Below are positions 25,453 to 33,655 of a stretch of 54,821 nucleotides of DNA, one piece after another. The translations under genes were made by a program, and so were the position numbers. The notes under the pieces were generated by a model, which saw only the letters and a list, made by a program, of their open reading frames with translations, did not search any database and was not told where the DNA came from. Source of the DNA: JBFGJY01 sp041576975 (GTDB lineage Bacteria > Pseudomonadota > Gammaproteobacteria > UBA4575); the NCBI GenBank assembly GCA_041576975.1, contig JBFGJY010000009.1:1-54821 (forward strand), written 5' to 3'. Each line of letters begins with the position of its first letter. Positions within the stretch are counted from its first letter, which is position 1.

Positions 25453-26310
25453 ATGAAAAAACTTCTATATCACTTTGACACAGATCCTATTCCAAGTGTA
25501 TTTGACTCAGTGGTGGCCTATGATGGTGGCGCCGATCATGTAACACAACTTGGTGGAGTCAACCAAGATAATTGTAACGGTTTAGTCGAAGGTGCAATTT
25601 ATACACGCGCGCCAAAAGATAAGAAAAATACTGCTATCTTTATCGGAGGTAGCGATTTGGTTGCCGGACAAAATTTATTTAAAGCGGTGCAAGGACAGTT
25701 TTTTCAAAATTTTCGTGTTTCAATCATGCTGGACAGTAATGGATGTAATACGACTGCCGCTGCGGGTGTTGCTTTGTTAAGTCAAGCAACTTCATTACAG
25801 AACAAAACAGCGGTTGTCTTAGCTGGCACAGGACCAGTAGGCCAACGCGCTGCTGTTCTCCTTGCAAAAAGTGGCGCCCAAGTGCGCCTTACTTCTCGTA
25901 AACAATCTCGTTCAGTAGAAGCATGTGACGAAATGAAAGAACGCTTTGGTGTAACACTCACCCCAATGCAGGCAAGTAATGCCGATACGACTAATGCTAC
26001 ACTAGAAGAGGCTCATGTCGTATTTGGCGCAGCAAAAGCAGGTATTCAGTTGCTTGCTGCAAGTCAGTGGCAAACTCATCCCACGTTAGAACTAATTGCC
26101 GATGTAGGCACCTCACGCATTCTAGGATTTGAGGGCATCGATATGATGGATAAAGACACCGATAGACATGGAAAAAGAGTGTTTGGAGGTATAGGCATAG
26201 GTGCATTAAAGCTCAAACTGCACCGTGCTTGTGTGGCGAAACTGTTTGAATCTAATGATCAAATATTAGATGCCGAGGCGATTTACGAGGTTGCCCAGCA
26301 AATGGCATGA
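25453..26310 (+). CDS. mtdA: NADP-dependent methylene-H4MPT/methylene-H4F dehydrogenase
   Basis: The 285-residue protein matches MtdA of Methylobacterium-type organisms along its length: KLLYHFDTDPIPSVFDSVVA, YDGGADHVTQLGGV, SIMLDSNGCNTTAAAGVAL, the nucleotide-binding AVVLAGTGPVGQRAAVLLA and IGIGALKLKLHRACVAKLFES. It resembles MtdA more than MtdB, which lacks the N-terminal FDTD and YDGGADH segments. MtdA oxidises or reduces methylene/methenyl forms of H4F and H4MPT with NADP and so links both C1 carriers. It follows ppc by 35 bases and precedes argE by 24. In many methylotrophs fch is next to mtdA; here it is absent and folD is upstream. Confidence 0.94.
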   Translation: MKKLLYHFDTDPIPSVFDSVVAYDGGADHVTQLGGVNQDNCNGLVEGAIYTRAPKDKKNTAIFIGGSDLVAGQNLFKAVQGQFFQNFRVSIMLDSNGCNTTAAAGVALLSQATSLQNKTAVVLAGTGPVGQRAAVLLAKSGAQVRLTSRKQSRSVEACDEMKERFGVTLTPMQASNADTTNATLEEAHVVFGAAKAGIQLLAASQWQTHPTLELIADVGTSRILGFEGIDMMDKDTDRHGKRVFGGIGIGALKLKLHRACVAKLFESNDQILDAEAIYEVAQQMA

Positions 26311-26334
26311 TTTAGATAATCTATTTTGCTCAAT

Positions 26335-27480
26335 ATGGCTGCTACACCGACACTGCTCGAAATGATTGAGCAGTTGATTTCCATTCCTTCTGTTAGCAGC
26401 ACACAACCAGAATATGACACTAGTAATCGAGCAATAATAGATTGCTTAGAAAATTGGTTAAGCGATCTAGGTTTTCAAATCGAGATTGTTTCTTCTTCTA
26501 AAGATAAGGCAAATTTAATTGCTTGGATTGGCGAAGGAGATCAAGGTCTAGTGTTATCCGGTCACACTGATACAGTCAATTATGATCGAACAGGCTGGCA
26601 TACTGATCCATTTAAGGCTGAGCGGATTGGTGAAAACATTTATGGCTTAGGCACTGCAGATATGAAATCGTTTTTAGCGATTGCAATCGAAGCCTCAAAA
26701 GACTTTATAAATCAAGATCTCAAACAACGTTTAACAATCGTAGCCACGGCAGATGAAGAGTGCACTATGCAAGGGGCTCGCACCCTCTTAGAAAAAAATA
26801 AAAAACTGGGGCAATATTGCATCATTGGTGAACCGACAAACTTAACTCCTGTGCATCAACACAAGGGAGTGTTTATGGAAGCCATTACGCTATATGGTCA
26901 AGCAGGACATTCAAGCAATCCAAACTTGGGAAATAATGCCCTGGATGGGATGACTGCAGTGATGTATGAATTACAGAAATTTAAACAAGAGCTCGCTGCT
27001 AAATATATCAATCATGATTTTGTAGTGCCAGTACCTACATTGAATCTCGGCCACATTCATGGGGGTGATAATCCAAATCGTATATGCGCAGAATGCGAAC
27101 TACATATCGATGTGCGCCCACTACCAGGTATGCAGATCAGCCTACTACGCGATGAACTGCGCGAACGTGTCGCAGACGTTTCCGATGCACTTGGACTACG
27201 TTGTGAATTCACGGCATTGTTTGATGGCATTCCAGCTTTTGAAACACCAAGTGATTCAAAAATTGTGCAGCTAGCGGAACAATATACTGGAAAATCAGCA
27301 CAGACTGTTGCATTTGCCACTGAGGGTCCTTTCTATAATTCAATGGGAATGGAAACCATTGTATTAGGGCCCGGATCCATCAACCAAGCGCATCAACCAA
27401 ATGAATACATTGCAATATCAACGCTTGATCCAACTATTAAGTTATTGCAAAAAGTGATTCATTCTGTATGTATAGAGTAA
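26335..27480 (+). CDS. argE: Acetylornithine deacetylase
   Basis: The product has about 381 residues and belongs to the M20 metallopeptidase family. It removes the acetyl group from N-acetylornithine in the linear arginine pathway. Metal and catalytic residues are in LSGHTDTVNYD, LGTADMKSFLA, ADEECTMQGA, IIGEPTNLTPV and the C-terminal GPGSINQAHQPNEY. The segment HKGVFMEAITLYGQAGHSSNP is the dimerisation-domain start typical of ArgE. I prefer ATG 26335 over TTG 26326. It lies 24 bases after mtdA and so may be transcribed with the C1 genes. argA lies 1.5 kb downstream, beyond two minus-strand genes. Succinyl-diaminopimelate desuccinylase (DapE) is the alternative but fits less well. Confidence 0.9.
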   Translation: MAATPTLLEMIEQLISIPSVSSTQPEYDTSNRAIIDCLENWLSDLGFQIEIVSSSKDKANLIAWIGEGDQGLVLSGHTDTVNYDRTGWHTDPFKAERIGENIYGLGTADMKSFLAIAIEASKDFINQDLKQRLTIVATADEECTMQGARTLLEKNKKLGQYCIIGEPTNLTPVHQHKGVFMEAITLYGQAGHSSNPNLGNNALDGMTAVMYELQKFKQELAAKYINHDFVVPVPTLNLGHIHGGDNPNRICAECELHIDVRPLPGMQISLLRDELRERVADVSDALGLRCEFTALFDGIPAFETPSDSKIVQLAEQYTGKSAQTVAFATEGPFYNSMGMETIVLGPGSINQAHQPNEYIAISTLDPTIKLLQKVIHSVCIE

Positions 27481-27601
27481 TTTTTTGGCTAGACAGTATG
27501 TCCGCTTGAGGTAGATAGCTGATATTTAGAATCTGGATAATTCTTAAAAACTGCAAAATGGTATACCTGAGGTTAAATCAGTACATGAAACTATGAGTTA
27601 A

Positions 27602-27630
27602 AAAAAAGCGGCATTTAATGCCACTTTTTT
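27602..27630 (-). terminator. Terminator between argE and a minus-strand gene, usable on both strands
   Basis: On the minus strand AAAAAAGTGGCAT, loop TAA and ATGCCGCTTTTTT form a stem with one G-T wobble and a T-run. The plus strand has one C-A mismatch at the same place and also ends in T6. It lies between convergent genes. Confidence 0.75.
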
Positions 27631-27645
27631 ATTTCCCAAATATAT

Positions 27646-28047
27646 TTACTGCTTTTTCTTTTGAAAACGCTCAAAGCTTAATTTATAAATATTGCCTTGT
27701 GGTACCACAGCTTCTGGCACCACAACGTTTTCAATAATCAATTCTCTTGATTGTTGATCATGATCGCGGGTAGACATTGTGCGCGATGCTTCATAATCCT
27801 GGCAAGCTATTGGATCATAACGTTGATCGCGATAATCCTCTGGAGTACACGGCCTAAAACCAGGAAAAATTTTCGATTCATAGATTGTGATCGTTTCCGT
27901 TTCAACAGCTTGAGGTTTTGTCTCCTTTTTAGGCAACGGTGCACCTACAATAATTTCTGCAGGTTCGATGACTTCACCGCGTTCTTCAGCCAACACGTGG
28001 TCAGACCAAAGCATTGCAATAAATAATGCACTAATTAATCTAACCAT
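27646..28047 (-). CDS. Small exported protein of unknown function
   Basis: From ATG 28047 the product has 133 residues; GGAG (28060-28057) sits nine bases before it. Upstream in-frame ATGs at 28062 and 28053 are less well placed. A clear signal peptide (VRLISALFIAMLWSDHVLA) precedes an acidic segment with repeated hydrophobic-Glu patterns and then a segment with two cysteines (FRPCTPEDYRDQ and PIACQDYEA), which could form a disulfide in the periplasm. I do not recognise the family. It follows a second exported-protein gene (28108-28803) on the same strand by 60 bases, so the two are probably co-transcribed. Confidence 0.7.
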   Translation of the reverse strand: MVRLISALFIAMLWSDHVLAEERGEVIEPAEIIVGAPLPKKETKPQAVETETITIYESKIFPGFRPCTPEDYRDQRYDPIACQDYEASRTMSTRDHDQQSRELIIENVVVPEAVVPQGNIYKLSFERFQKKKQ

Positions 28048-28107
28048 AACCATATACTCCATTATTTAGATTATACATATATGCTTAACCTTAAAATAGC
28101 TTGACCG

Positions 28108-28803
28108 CTATAATTCTGTATGCTCTCTCATTGATATCTCTTCATCAATTTGTGCTATTGAATGCTCTAACTCGTTTACCGAGTAAATGTTTTGAATCAA
28201 ATATTTATCATGCTCAACTTTTGCATAAGACTCATCCAGTTCCTTACGGTACTTGCCAATCGTAGTATTCGGATCTTGCAGGTCTGCGAGCATTTTCTTA
28301 TGGAATTCTGGATTTTCATTAAATTTAAACATCATAGCCATATAGACTGCCGAAAATCTAAAGTCATACGATTTATAATCATCTAATGTGTGCACATGCT
28401 TACGCGCATCACGAACATCTACATCAAAGGTATTTCTATACCCCAATAATGCATCACGAAAATCACCTTGAATTTGATATTCTTCAATTAACTGAAGAAT
28501 TACCTCTACTATAAGTAAGCGCTTATCATCATGTTCTAAAATGGATTTAAGAAGTTTTTGCTTAGCCACATCCGGTTCATCACTTGCTTCTTTAATAATG
28601 GAGAGATCTCGTATACGTGCAGCCTTCTCAGCCTGCAATTCTTCAATGCTCAATTCCTTAAGATTTTCAGGTGCGGTGTAGATCACTTCTACTCGATCAA
28701 GGATTGGAGACTTTGTAGTTTCGCCGCCTGCGAGACTAAACTGGCCAATTAATAGCAGTACTATTGCACTTAAGCCTCTGCAAATATGCTGGTTTCTTAG
28801 CAT
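28108..28803 (-). CDS. Exported helical protein of unknown function
   Basis: The 231-residue product starts with a signal peptide ending near FSLAGG. The remainder is charged and predicted by eye to be mostly alpha-helical with coiled-coil-like heptads at the N-terminal side (LSIEELQAEKAARIRDLSI) and the C-terminus (VNELEHSIAQIDEEISMRE). There are no cysteines in the mature part. AAGGA lies eight bases before the ATG. I do not recognise a family. It is divergent from argA, with a 196-base region between them that must hold both promoters, and it heads the pair with 27646-28047. Confidence 0.72.
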   Translation of the reverse strand: MLRNQHICRGLSAIVLLLIGQFSLAGGETTKSPILDRVEVIYTAPENLKELSIEELQAEKAARIRDLSIIKEASDEPDVAKQKLLKSILEHDDKRLLIVEVILQLIEEYQIQGDFRDALLGYRNTFDVDVRDARKHVHTLDDYKSYDFRFSAVYMAMMFKFNENPEFHKKMLADLQDPNTTIGKYRKELDESYAKVEHDKYLIQNIYSVNELEHSIAQIDEEISMREHTEL

Positions 28804-28999
28804 TCTCTGTTCCTTGTGTATAAAATTCGACTAGATCAATTAAATGGTACTACTTTAGATAAATCTCCTTTACATATTATAAAGTTCAATCAAAGCATAT
28901 GATAGCAAAAGATTTTAATGGGATAAATTTCATTATTTCATAGACTTATCTCAGATTAATTAAATCGCAAAAAATATATGCCTATTTAACGCATGAATA

Positions 29000-30316
29000 A
29001 TGAATAATAATTCAAGATTTCAGCTTGAGAGCTTTCGTCACGCTACACCATATATCTATGCGCATCGTGGTAAAACTTTTGTGCTGTATATAAGCGATAC
29101 TTTGTTAGCCAAAAAAAATGTATCGACACTAATTCATGATTTAGCGTTGATCCATACTCTCGGCGTCAAACTAGTATTAGTGCTAGGTCTCCGTTCGTTA
29201 ATTAATAAAAAATTAGGAACAAAAGCCACCAGTAAATTTCAGAATGACTGGCGTATTACCGATCACAACACTATCGAACAAATTAAAGCAGTAGCTGGCA
29301 ATGTACGAGCGAATGTAGAAGCCCTTTTCTCAGTAGGCCTAATTAACACCCCCATGTCGGGTATGAAGCTCAACGTGGTTTCAGGTAATTTTGTGCGCGC
29401 AAAGCCAGTAGGCGTGCGTGACGGGGTCGACTATCAATTTACTGGGGAAGTGCGCAGCATTGCAGCACAAGAAATTCAGAATCTGCTAAATGCTGAAAAT
29501 ATTGTTTTACTCACACCATTGGGTTATTCCAAAACCGGTGATACATTTAATTTATCAGGTGCCGATGTCGCAATGCATACTGCAAGTGCTTTACAAAGTG
29601 AAAAACTTATATTAATGCTAGACAAGTTCAAGCTACAGGCCAACAAAAAACAAAGTGAAAATCACTACAATGTTAACGAAGCACGAGAACTGGTTAAAAA
29701 GTTACCTAATAGCAAACAACAAGCCAAACGCTATTTGAATATTGCGATTCAAGCCTGTTTAGAAAATGTAAGACGTGTACACTTAGTGGATGCATCAAAA
29801 CAAGGCGCACTACTCGAGGAGCTGTATACATTGGATGGCGTAGCTACATTAATTACGGCTGAAACATATGACGACATTAGGCCTGCAACGCTGAATGATG
29901 TAGGTGGCATTACCGAAATTATTCAGCCTTTAATCGAAAAAGGCACTCTGCTACCACGATCGCGCGAACAATTAGAACTAGAAATTGAACATTTCGATGT
30001 CATCGAGCGTGATGGCATGGTGCTGGTTTGTGGAGCCTTACATACCTTTCCGCAAGAAAACGCCGCAGAGATTGCTTGTCTGGCGGTACATCCTGAATAT
30101 CAATCCACGGGGCGCGGCAGTAAAATGTTGGCACATTTGGAAAAACAAGCTAATGAAGCAGGTCTAAACAAACTTTTTGTACTAACCACTCAAACCACAC
30201 ACTGGTTTCGGGAACATGGTTTTAAACTCACCAAAATTGATGCGCTACCCACGAAAAAACAGGAATTTTATAATTATCAACGCAACTCAAAGGCCTACTT
30301 TAAAATCCTTCAATAA
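29000..30316 (+). CDS. argA: N-acetylglutamate synthase
   Basis: The 438-residue protein has the two-domain layout of gammaproteobacterial ArgA: an N-terminal amino-acid-kinase-like domain (residues about 15-285) that binds arginine for feedback inhibition, and a C-terminal GNAT acetyltransferase domain (about 290-430). FRHATPYIYAHRGKTFVLY, LGVKLVLVLGLR and GEVRSI match the first; AEIACLAVHPEYQSTGRGSKMLAHLE carries the acetyl-CoA binding loop of the second. It makes N-acetylglutamate from glutamate and acetyl-CoA, the first step of arginine synthesis. Length is typical (about 440). argE at 26335-27480 encodes a later step. The kinase-like domain is expected to be catalytically dead, as in the family. 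Confidence 0.95.
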   Translation: MNNNSRFQLESFRHATPYIYAHRGKTFVLYISDTLLAKKNVSTLIHDLALIHTLGVKLVLVLGLRSLINKKLGTKATSKFQNDWRITDHNTIEQIKAVAGNVRANVEALFSVGLINTPMSGMKLNVVSGNFVRAKPVGVRDGVDYQFTGEVRSIAAQEIQNLLNAENIVLLTPLGYSKTGDTFNLSGADVAMHTASALQSEKLILMLDKFKLQANKKQSENHYNVNEARELVKKLPNSKQQAKRYLNIAIQACLENVRRVHLVDASKQGALLEELYTLDGVATLITAETYDDIRPATLNDVGGITEIIQPLIEKGTLLPRSREQLELEIEHFDVIERDGMVLVCGALHTFPQENAAEIACLAVHPEYQSTGRGSKMLAHLEKQANEAGLNKLFVLTTQTTHWFREHGFKLTKIDALPTKKQEFYNYQRNSKAYFKILQ

Positions 30317-30414
30317 CCAGAACAAAAGGTGTTATTGCACAATACTAAACATTTATACTCAGTAGGTGAAAATACTGAAATAAAAGAAAAAGACTTAGGA
30401 GAGATACACGTATC

Positions 30415-30816
30415 ATGAAGATCAATTCAACAGTACTAATTAGTCTAGGCATTTTTATTGGCGTCGTTCTTACCATGTTCATCCAACCCATAAATACCGC
30501 GTTAATGATTGCTGGTGGCTTAGTGATTGCATCTATATTATTTAACCTCATCAAAGGTATTGCCACCAAAATTTCTAGGACGCCCGCTGGCAGAAAAAAT
30601 ATTAAAACAGCTAAACAAACTCAAGGTACTGTAAAATGGTTTAATAACAAAAAAGGCTTTGGATTTATTGAACGCGAAAATGGCGAAGATGTGTTCGTGC
30701 ATCACAGATCCATTATTGGTAGTGGCCGCAAATATTTAAGAGAAGGACAAAAAGTAACTATGGATATAGTACAAGGTGCAAAAGGCTTACAGGCGGAGAA
30801 TGTGAACCCGTTGTAG
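30415..30816 (+). CDS. Membrane-anchored cold-shock-domain protein
   Basis: The 133-residue protein has two N-terminal hydrophobic segments (about 7-24 and 27-48), a basic linker rich in Lys/Arg, and a C-terminal cold-shock domain (about 66-133) with GTVKWFNNKKGFGFIE and DVFVHHRSI, the RNP1 and RNP2 nucleic-acid-binding motifs. Both RNP motifs are intact, so RNA or single-stranded DNA binding at the cytoplasmic face of the membrane is likely. Known cold-shock proteins with membrane segments often carry them after the domain (DUF1294 type); here they come first. GGAGAG precedes the ATG. It follows argA by about 100 bases. Confidence 0.85.
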   Translation: MKINSTVLISLGIFIGVVLTMFIQPINTALMIAGGLVIASILFNLIKGIATKISRTPAGRKNIKTAKQTQGTVKWFNNKKGFGFIERENGEDVFVHHRSIIGSGRKYLREGQKVTMDIVQGAKGLQAENVNPL

Positions 30817-31253
30817 GTACCATCTAGCTATGTATATTAATTTAACTTAGTCGTAAATATTTGCATGAGAATAAAAAAGCTCCTTTACGTAAGCTTTATT
30901 GTAATTCTCTTCACATCATTTTTTTGCATTTGCTAGCTGCTCTGATTCTGATGATGTATCTGTACTCATTTATATTTTTTAGTTGAAGATGAGCTATGTG
31001 AGCTCACATATATTTTGTTCAATATAACCAATTTCAAGGATTTTTTAGCTGTATTGATTTAGGTGTAGACCCGCCAAAATCTAATATTGTCACCACTGTT
31101 TCTGCAGCAGTCTTGCAATGGAAAATGTATGTAGAAAATGAAAAAGATAACTCGAGCTATATTAACTACCAAAAAATAATTAATTTGATATAGTTAATAT
31201 AGATTTAATTAGTTTCTATGTAATTTTTCGATGTAGCTTTTGCATACTTAGTT
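30817..31253. other. 437-base AT-rich gap without a confident gene
   Basis: No RNA gene or well-supported coding region is visible. One plus-strand frame is open from 31002 to the TAA at 31176-31178 (58 codons) but its first ATG is at 31125 and nothing about its translation is recognisable. It may be a gene remnant or chance. Confidence 0.5.
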
Positions 31254-31484
31254 ATGAGAAAACAATCTTTTATTTTAAATCCACTGCTATGGTCAGCAGT
31301 TTGTCTAACACTAGGGCTAGCTCCTTTTACGCCTGAACCACATATTTGGGAAAAGCTAAAATGGATTCTTGCAGGCGCGGAAGGGATGCGACCCGTTGAT
31401 TGGTTTGACTTTTTTTTGCATGGCACACCATGGGTCTTATTAGTGGTTTCGCTAATTTATAAAATAAACTCTAAAAAAAATTAG
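31254..31484 (+). CDS. Small two-helix membrane protein of unknown function
   Basis: The 76-residue product has hydrophobic segments at about 8-27 and 57-70 around a segment PEPHIWEKLKWILAGAEGMRPVDWFDFFLHGTPW. Similar short proteins with PFTPEPH, EKL and a DxxDLxxHG-like pattern occur widely and are often labelled 'RND transporter' in databases, though the size rules out a transporter of that kind. I recognise the pattern but know of no function. There is no clear ribosome-binding site before the ATG, so the start is uncertain. Confidence 0.65.
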   Translation: MRKQSFILNPLLWSAVCLTLGLAPFTPEPHIWEKLKWILAGAEGMRPVDWFDFFLHGTPWVLLVVSLIYKINSKKN

Positions 31485-31649
31485 CGACTAAAATTCCCTG
31501 TAAAATCTCAAACAATTTCCAGCCCTTATAAAGCGTCATAGGACATGGGATACGACCATTCATCTTAAACACTAGCAGGCAGCTGGATCTAAATAGATAA
31601 ACTCCTTGTATCTAATCTAATTCACTCAATTTATTTCTAGACACCTAAT

Positions 31650-32120
31650 ATGAAACTTCAGATTCTTATTTATTCCTTAATCGCTTTATTTATCATTACT
31701 GCTACTGTAAATGCTGAAAATTTGGACGATAAGCGTATATATGAATTACTTCATGCTGTTGATGATATGTCTGCTAGTAAAAATGTTGAAGGTATTGGTG
31801 AATATCTTAGTGATGATTTGCAAATTACCATGTACATTTCTATTCTTGGAAATTTACAAACACATACTGCAAACAAAGAGCAGTACTTAGCAATACTGAG
31901 CCAAGGATGGGAAATTGCAGAGAATTATAAGTATTCTCGCGAAGGCGTAGAAATTACGTATCTTGATGAAGGAAAACAAGCTCGAATCACAGCAACAGTG
32001 CATGAATCAATGACAATAGATGGTACTCCTATTAGTTCTACCACTACAGAAGCTGCAATTGTAGAGCTTCGAAATGGCAAAGCATTAATCACCAAAATGA
32101 CAGGTGAAACTACAATGTAA
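31650..32120 (+). CDS. Exported NTF2/SnoaL-like protein
   Basis: The 156-residue product starts with a signal peptide ending near TVNAE. The remainder (DKRIYELLHAVDDMSASKN, then alternating beta-strand-like stretches such as ITATVHESMTIDG and ALITKMTGETTM) looks like the cone-shaped NTF2/SnoaL-like fold common in small periplasmic proteins. That is a fold-level impression; no catalytic residues can be named. It is on its own, with about 165 bases upstream and a convergent gene downstream. Confidence 0.6.
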   Translation: MKLQILIYSLIALFIITATVNAENLDDKRIYELLHAVDDMSASKNVEGIGEYLSDDLQITMYISILGNLQTHTANKEQYLAILSQGWEIAENYKYSREGVEITYLDEGKQARITATVHESMTIDGTPISSTTTEAAIVELRNGKALITKMTGETTM

Positions 32121-32234
32121 TTTGTCATGGTGAGATAGAGTCGTTAAGAGAACTTGTGCTCCCAACGTGGTAATCTCTACTTTCAATTCTGAAAATCAAC
32201 TTATCTTATACGAACATAGACCCCCTTCAATAAA

Positions 32235-32684
32235 TTAATTAAGCCAGCCTTTATATTCTTCACTTAATCGCTCAATCATATCAGGTAAAGGTTGACTAAG
32301 ATCCATATCAAAAGAATCACCAAAATACTGCTTCAAACGCATACGCATGATATCTTCATCTAAATCGAAACAGTCCAATAAACTTTCGCTGATTCGTTTA
32401 GTTGTGGACTGTAATTTAGGATCTGGCTGTACAATATTAAATAAAAACTGAATTTCACGTTGGTATTTGTTAGAGCGTAACTTGTGGTTTTCAATATCAA
32501 TTTCATACTGCATTGGGTCATCTGTTGGAAACAATTTAATTAGAATTCTTCCAATGATTACTGTTGTAATCGTAGAAATAAATAATAATAAATAAATCGA
32601 CCCTACTGGATAGGCCTCAAAAATAAATAATAGGCTTGTTGTTAGAACTATAAACAAAAATCCATAGACTAATACTGGATGCAT
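32235..32684 (-). CDS. Two-helix membrane protein with acidic helical tail, unknown function
   Basis: The 149-residue product has two closely spaced membrane segments (about 3-22 and 28-50) followed by a cytoplasmic domain of about 95 residues that is acidic and helical (FDLDEDIMRMRLKQYFGD, PDMIERLSEEYKGWLN). I do not recognise the family. It is transcribed away from the neighbouring exported-protein gene at 32760, sharing a 75-base intergenic region with it. Codon content is AT-rich like its neighbours. Confidence 0.65.
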   Translation of the reverse strand: MHPVLVYGFLFIVLTTSLLFIFEAYPVGSIYLLLFISTITTVIIGRILIKLFPTDDPMQYEIDIENHKLRSNKYQREIQFLFNIVQPDPKLQSTTKRISESLLDCFDLDEDIMRMRLKQYFGDSFDMDLSQPLPDMIERLSEEYKGWLN

Positions 32685-32759
32685 AATTTTTACTATCCTT
32701 TAGACACTTTTTCCAAAATAAGTATAATCAGATCTAACTCAATAAAAAAAGATTAAATA

Positions 32760-33173
32760 ATGTTCAAACTGCTTTGCTATCTATCTGCATTTTCATTTAT
32801 GTTATTTCAACCCTTATATGCAGCATCACTCAAAAACTATATGAGAGCTTGCACTGCAAATCATGGAAATAGAATGGGTCCAGAATTATGTGCATGCATG
32901 GGTAACAAAGGCATGGATTTATCAGAAGAAGAGTTTGACATCTTTTACGCCATCGCAGCAAAAGACCAAGAGAAAGTCAATAAAGGACATACAACTCTTG
33001 ATGCAACCCAGAAAATGAATGTTATGCAACTATCTATAATGGGGCCATCTAAATGTGCAAGCGAACTTGCAGAACAAGGAAACTCATCCGATTCACAGAC
33101 CTCGTCAGAAAATGCAGCAGTCTCTTCCTCAGCTGAAGCGGCAGTAGAAGCAACAGATTCTGCATCGCAATAA
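32760..33173 (+). CDS. Small exported cysteine-containing protein, unknown function
   Basis: The 137-residue product has a signal peptide (ends near LYAAS), then a helical domain of about 75 residues with four cysteines (ACTANHGNRMGPELCACMG and PSKCASELAE), and ends in a low-complexity Ser/Ala/Glu tail. The first three cysteines are close enough to form disulfides or bind a ligand in the periplasm. No family is recognised. It precedes the zinc-ribbon-like gene at 33215 by 41 bases on the same strand, so they may be co-transcribed. Confidence 0.65.
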   Translation: MFKLLCYLSAFSFMLFQPLYAASLKNYMRACTANHGNRMGPELCACMGNKGMDLSEEEFDIFYAIAAKDQEKVNKGHTTLDATQKMNVMQLSIMGPSKCASELAEQGNSSDSQTSSENAAVSSSAEAAVEATDSASQ

Positions 33174-33214
33174 ACTCACTTAATTCAAAAGTTTTACTGA
33201 ACTGAGCACATAAT

Positions 33215-33589
33215 ATGCAATTACCATCATTAAGTGTATTGGCAGTACTTTTTGTGGTAATTTCTACTTTGATCATAATTTTATTACTGCGAAAACTGGA
33301 AAATAAAAATAATGTAATAAATATTGATAGAAGTTCTATGAATTGGGATGCGTATAAATGTCCCAAATGTAGAAGTATTATGGAACAAGGATTTTCTTTT
33401 TCACCAAGAGGAGTTGTATGGACTCAAAACAATGACAAAACACCAGGCGCTTTTACAACCATTAATCAATCATTAGAAAATACACTTAGTATGAGATTCT
33501 CTCCGGCTGTGAATAAAGCATGGAAATGCAAAACATGCAAAATGCTCGTAATGGATTATTCCCAAATGCTTAAAATTAAAGGTGCTTAA
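33215..33589 (+). CDS. Membrane-anchored zinc-ribbon-like protein (DUF6487-like)
   Basis: The 124-residue product has one N-terminal membrane segment (about 5-25) and a soluble domain with two CxxC knuckles, YKCPKCRSIMEQGF and WKCKTCKMLVMDYS, about 60 residues apart. This spacing, with a Trp-containing strand in between, resembles the small DUF6487-type zinc-ribbon proteins. The topology puts the ribbon after a single helix, so it would lie on one face of the inner membrane. Function is unknown. A perfect hairpin terminator follows 28 bases after the stop. Confidence 0.7.
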   Translation: MQLPSLSVLAVLFVVISTLIIILLLRKLENKNNVINIDRSSMNWDAYKCPKCRSIMEQGFSFSPRGVVWTQNNDKTPGAFTTINQSLENTLSMRFSPAVNKAWKCKTCKMLVMDYSQMLKIKGA

Positions 33590-33616
33590 ATTTTTAATTT
33601 AAGCACTATGAGAAAA

Positions 33617-33643
33617 TAGAAGAGTAGACATTCTACTCTTCTA
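33617..33643. terminator. Perfect 12-bp hairpin between convergent genes
   Basis: TAGAAGAGTAGA (33617-33628) and TCTACTCTTCTA (33632-33643) are perfectly complementary around the loop CAT. It lies between the zinc-ribbon gene and osmC, which end towards each other, so a shared bidirectional terminator is likely, although T-tracts are short. Confidence 0.7.
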
Positions 33644-33655
33644 CTAACACATCCC

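Noticed and set aside
31002..31178. 58-codon open frame in the 30.8-31.2 kb gap
   Set aside because: No start codon until 31125, no ribosome-binding site, and the translation is not recognisable; reported only as a gap note.
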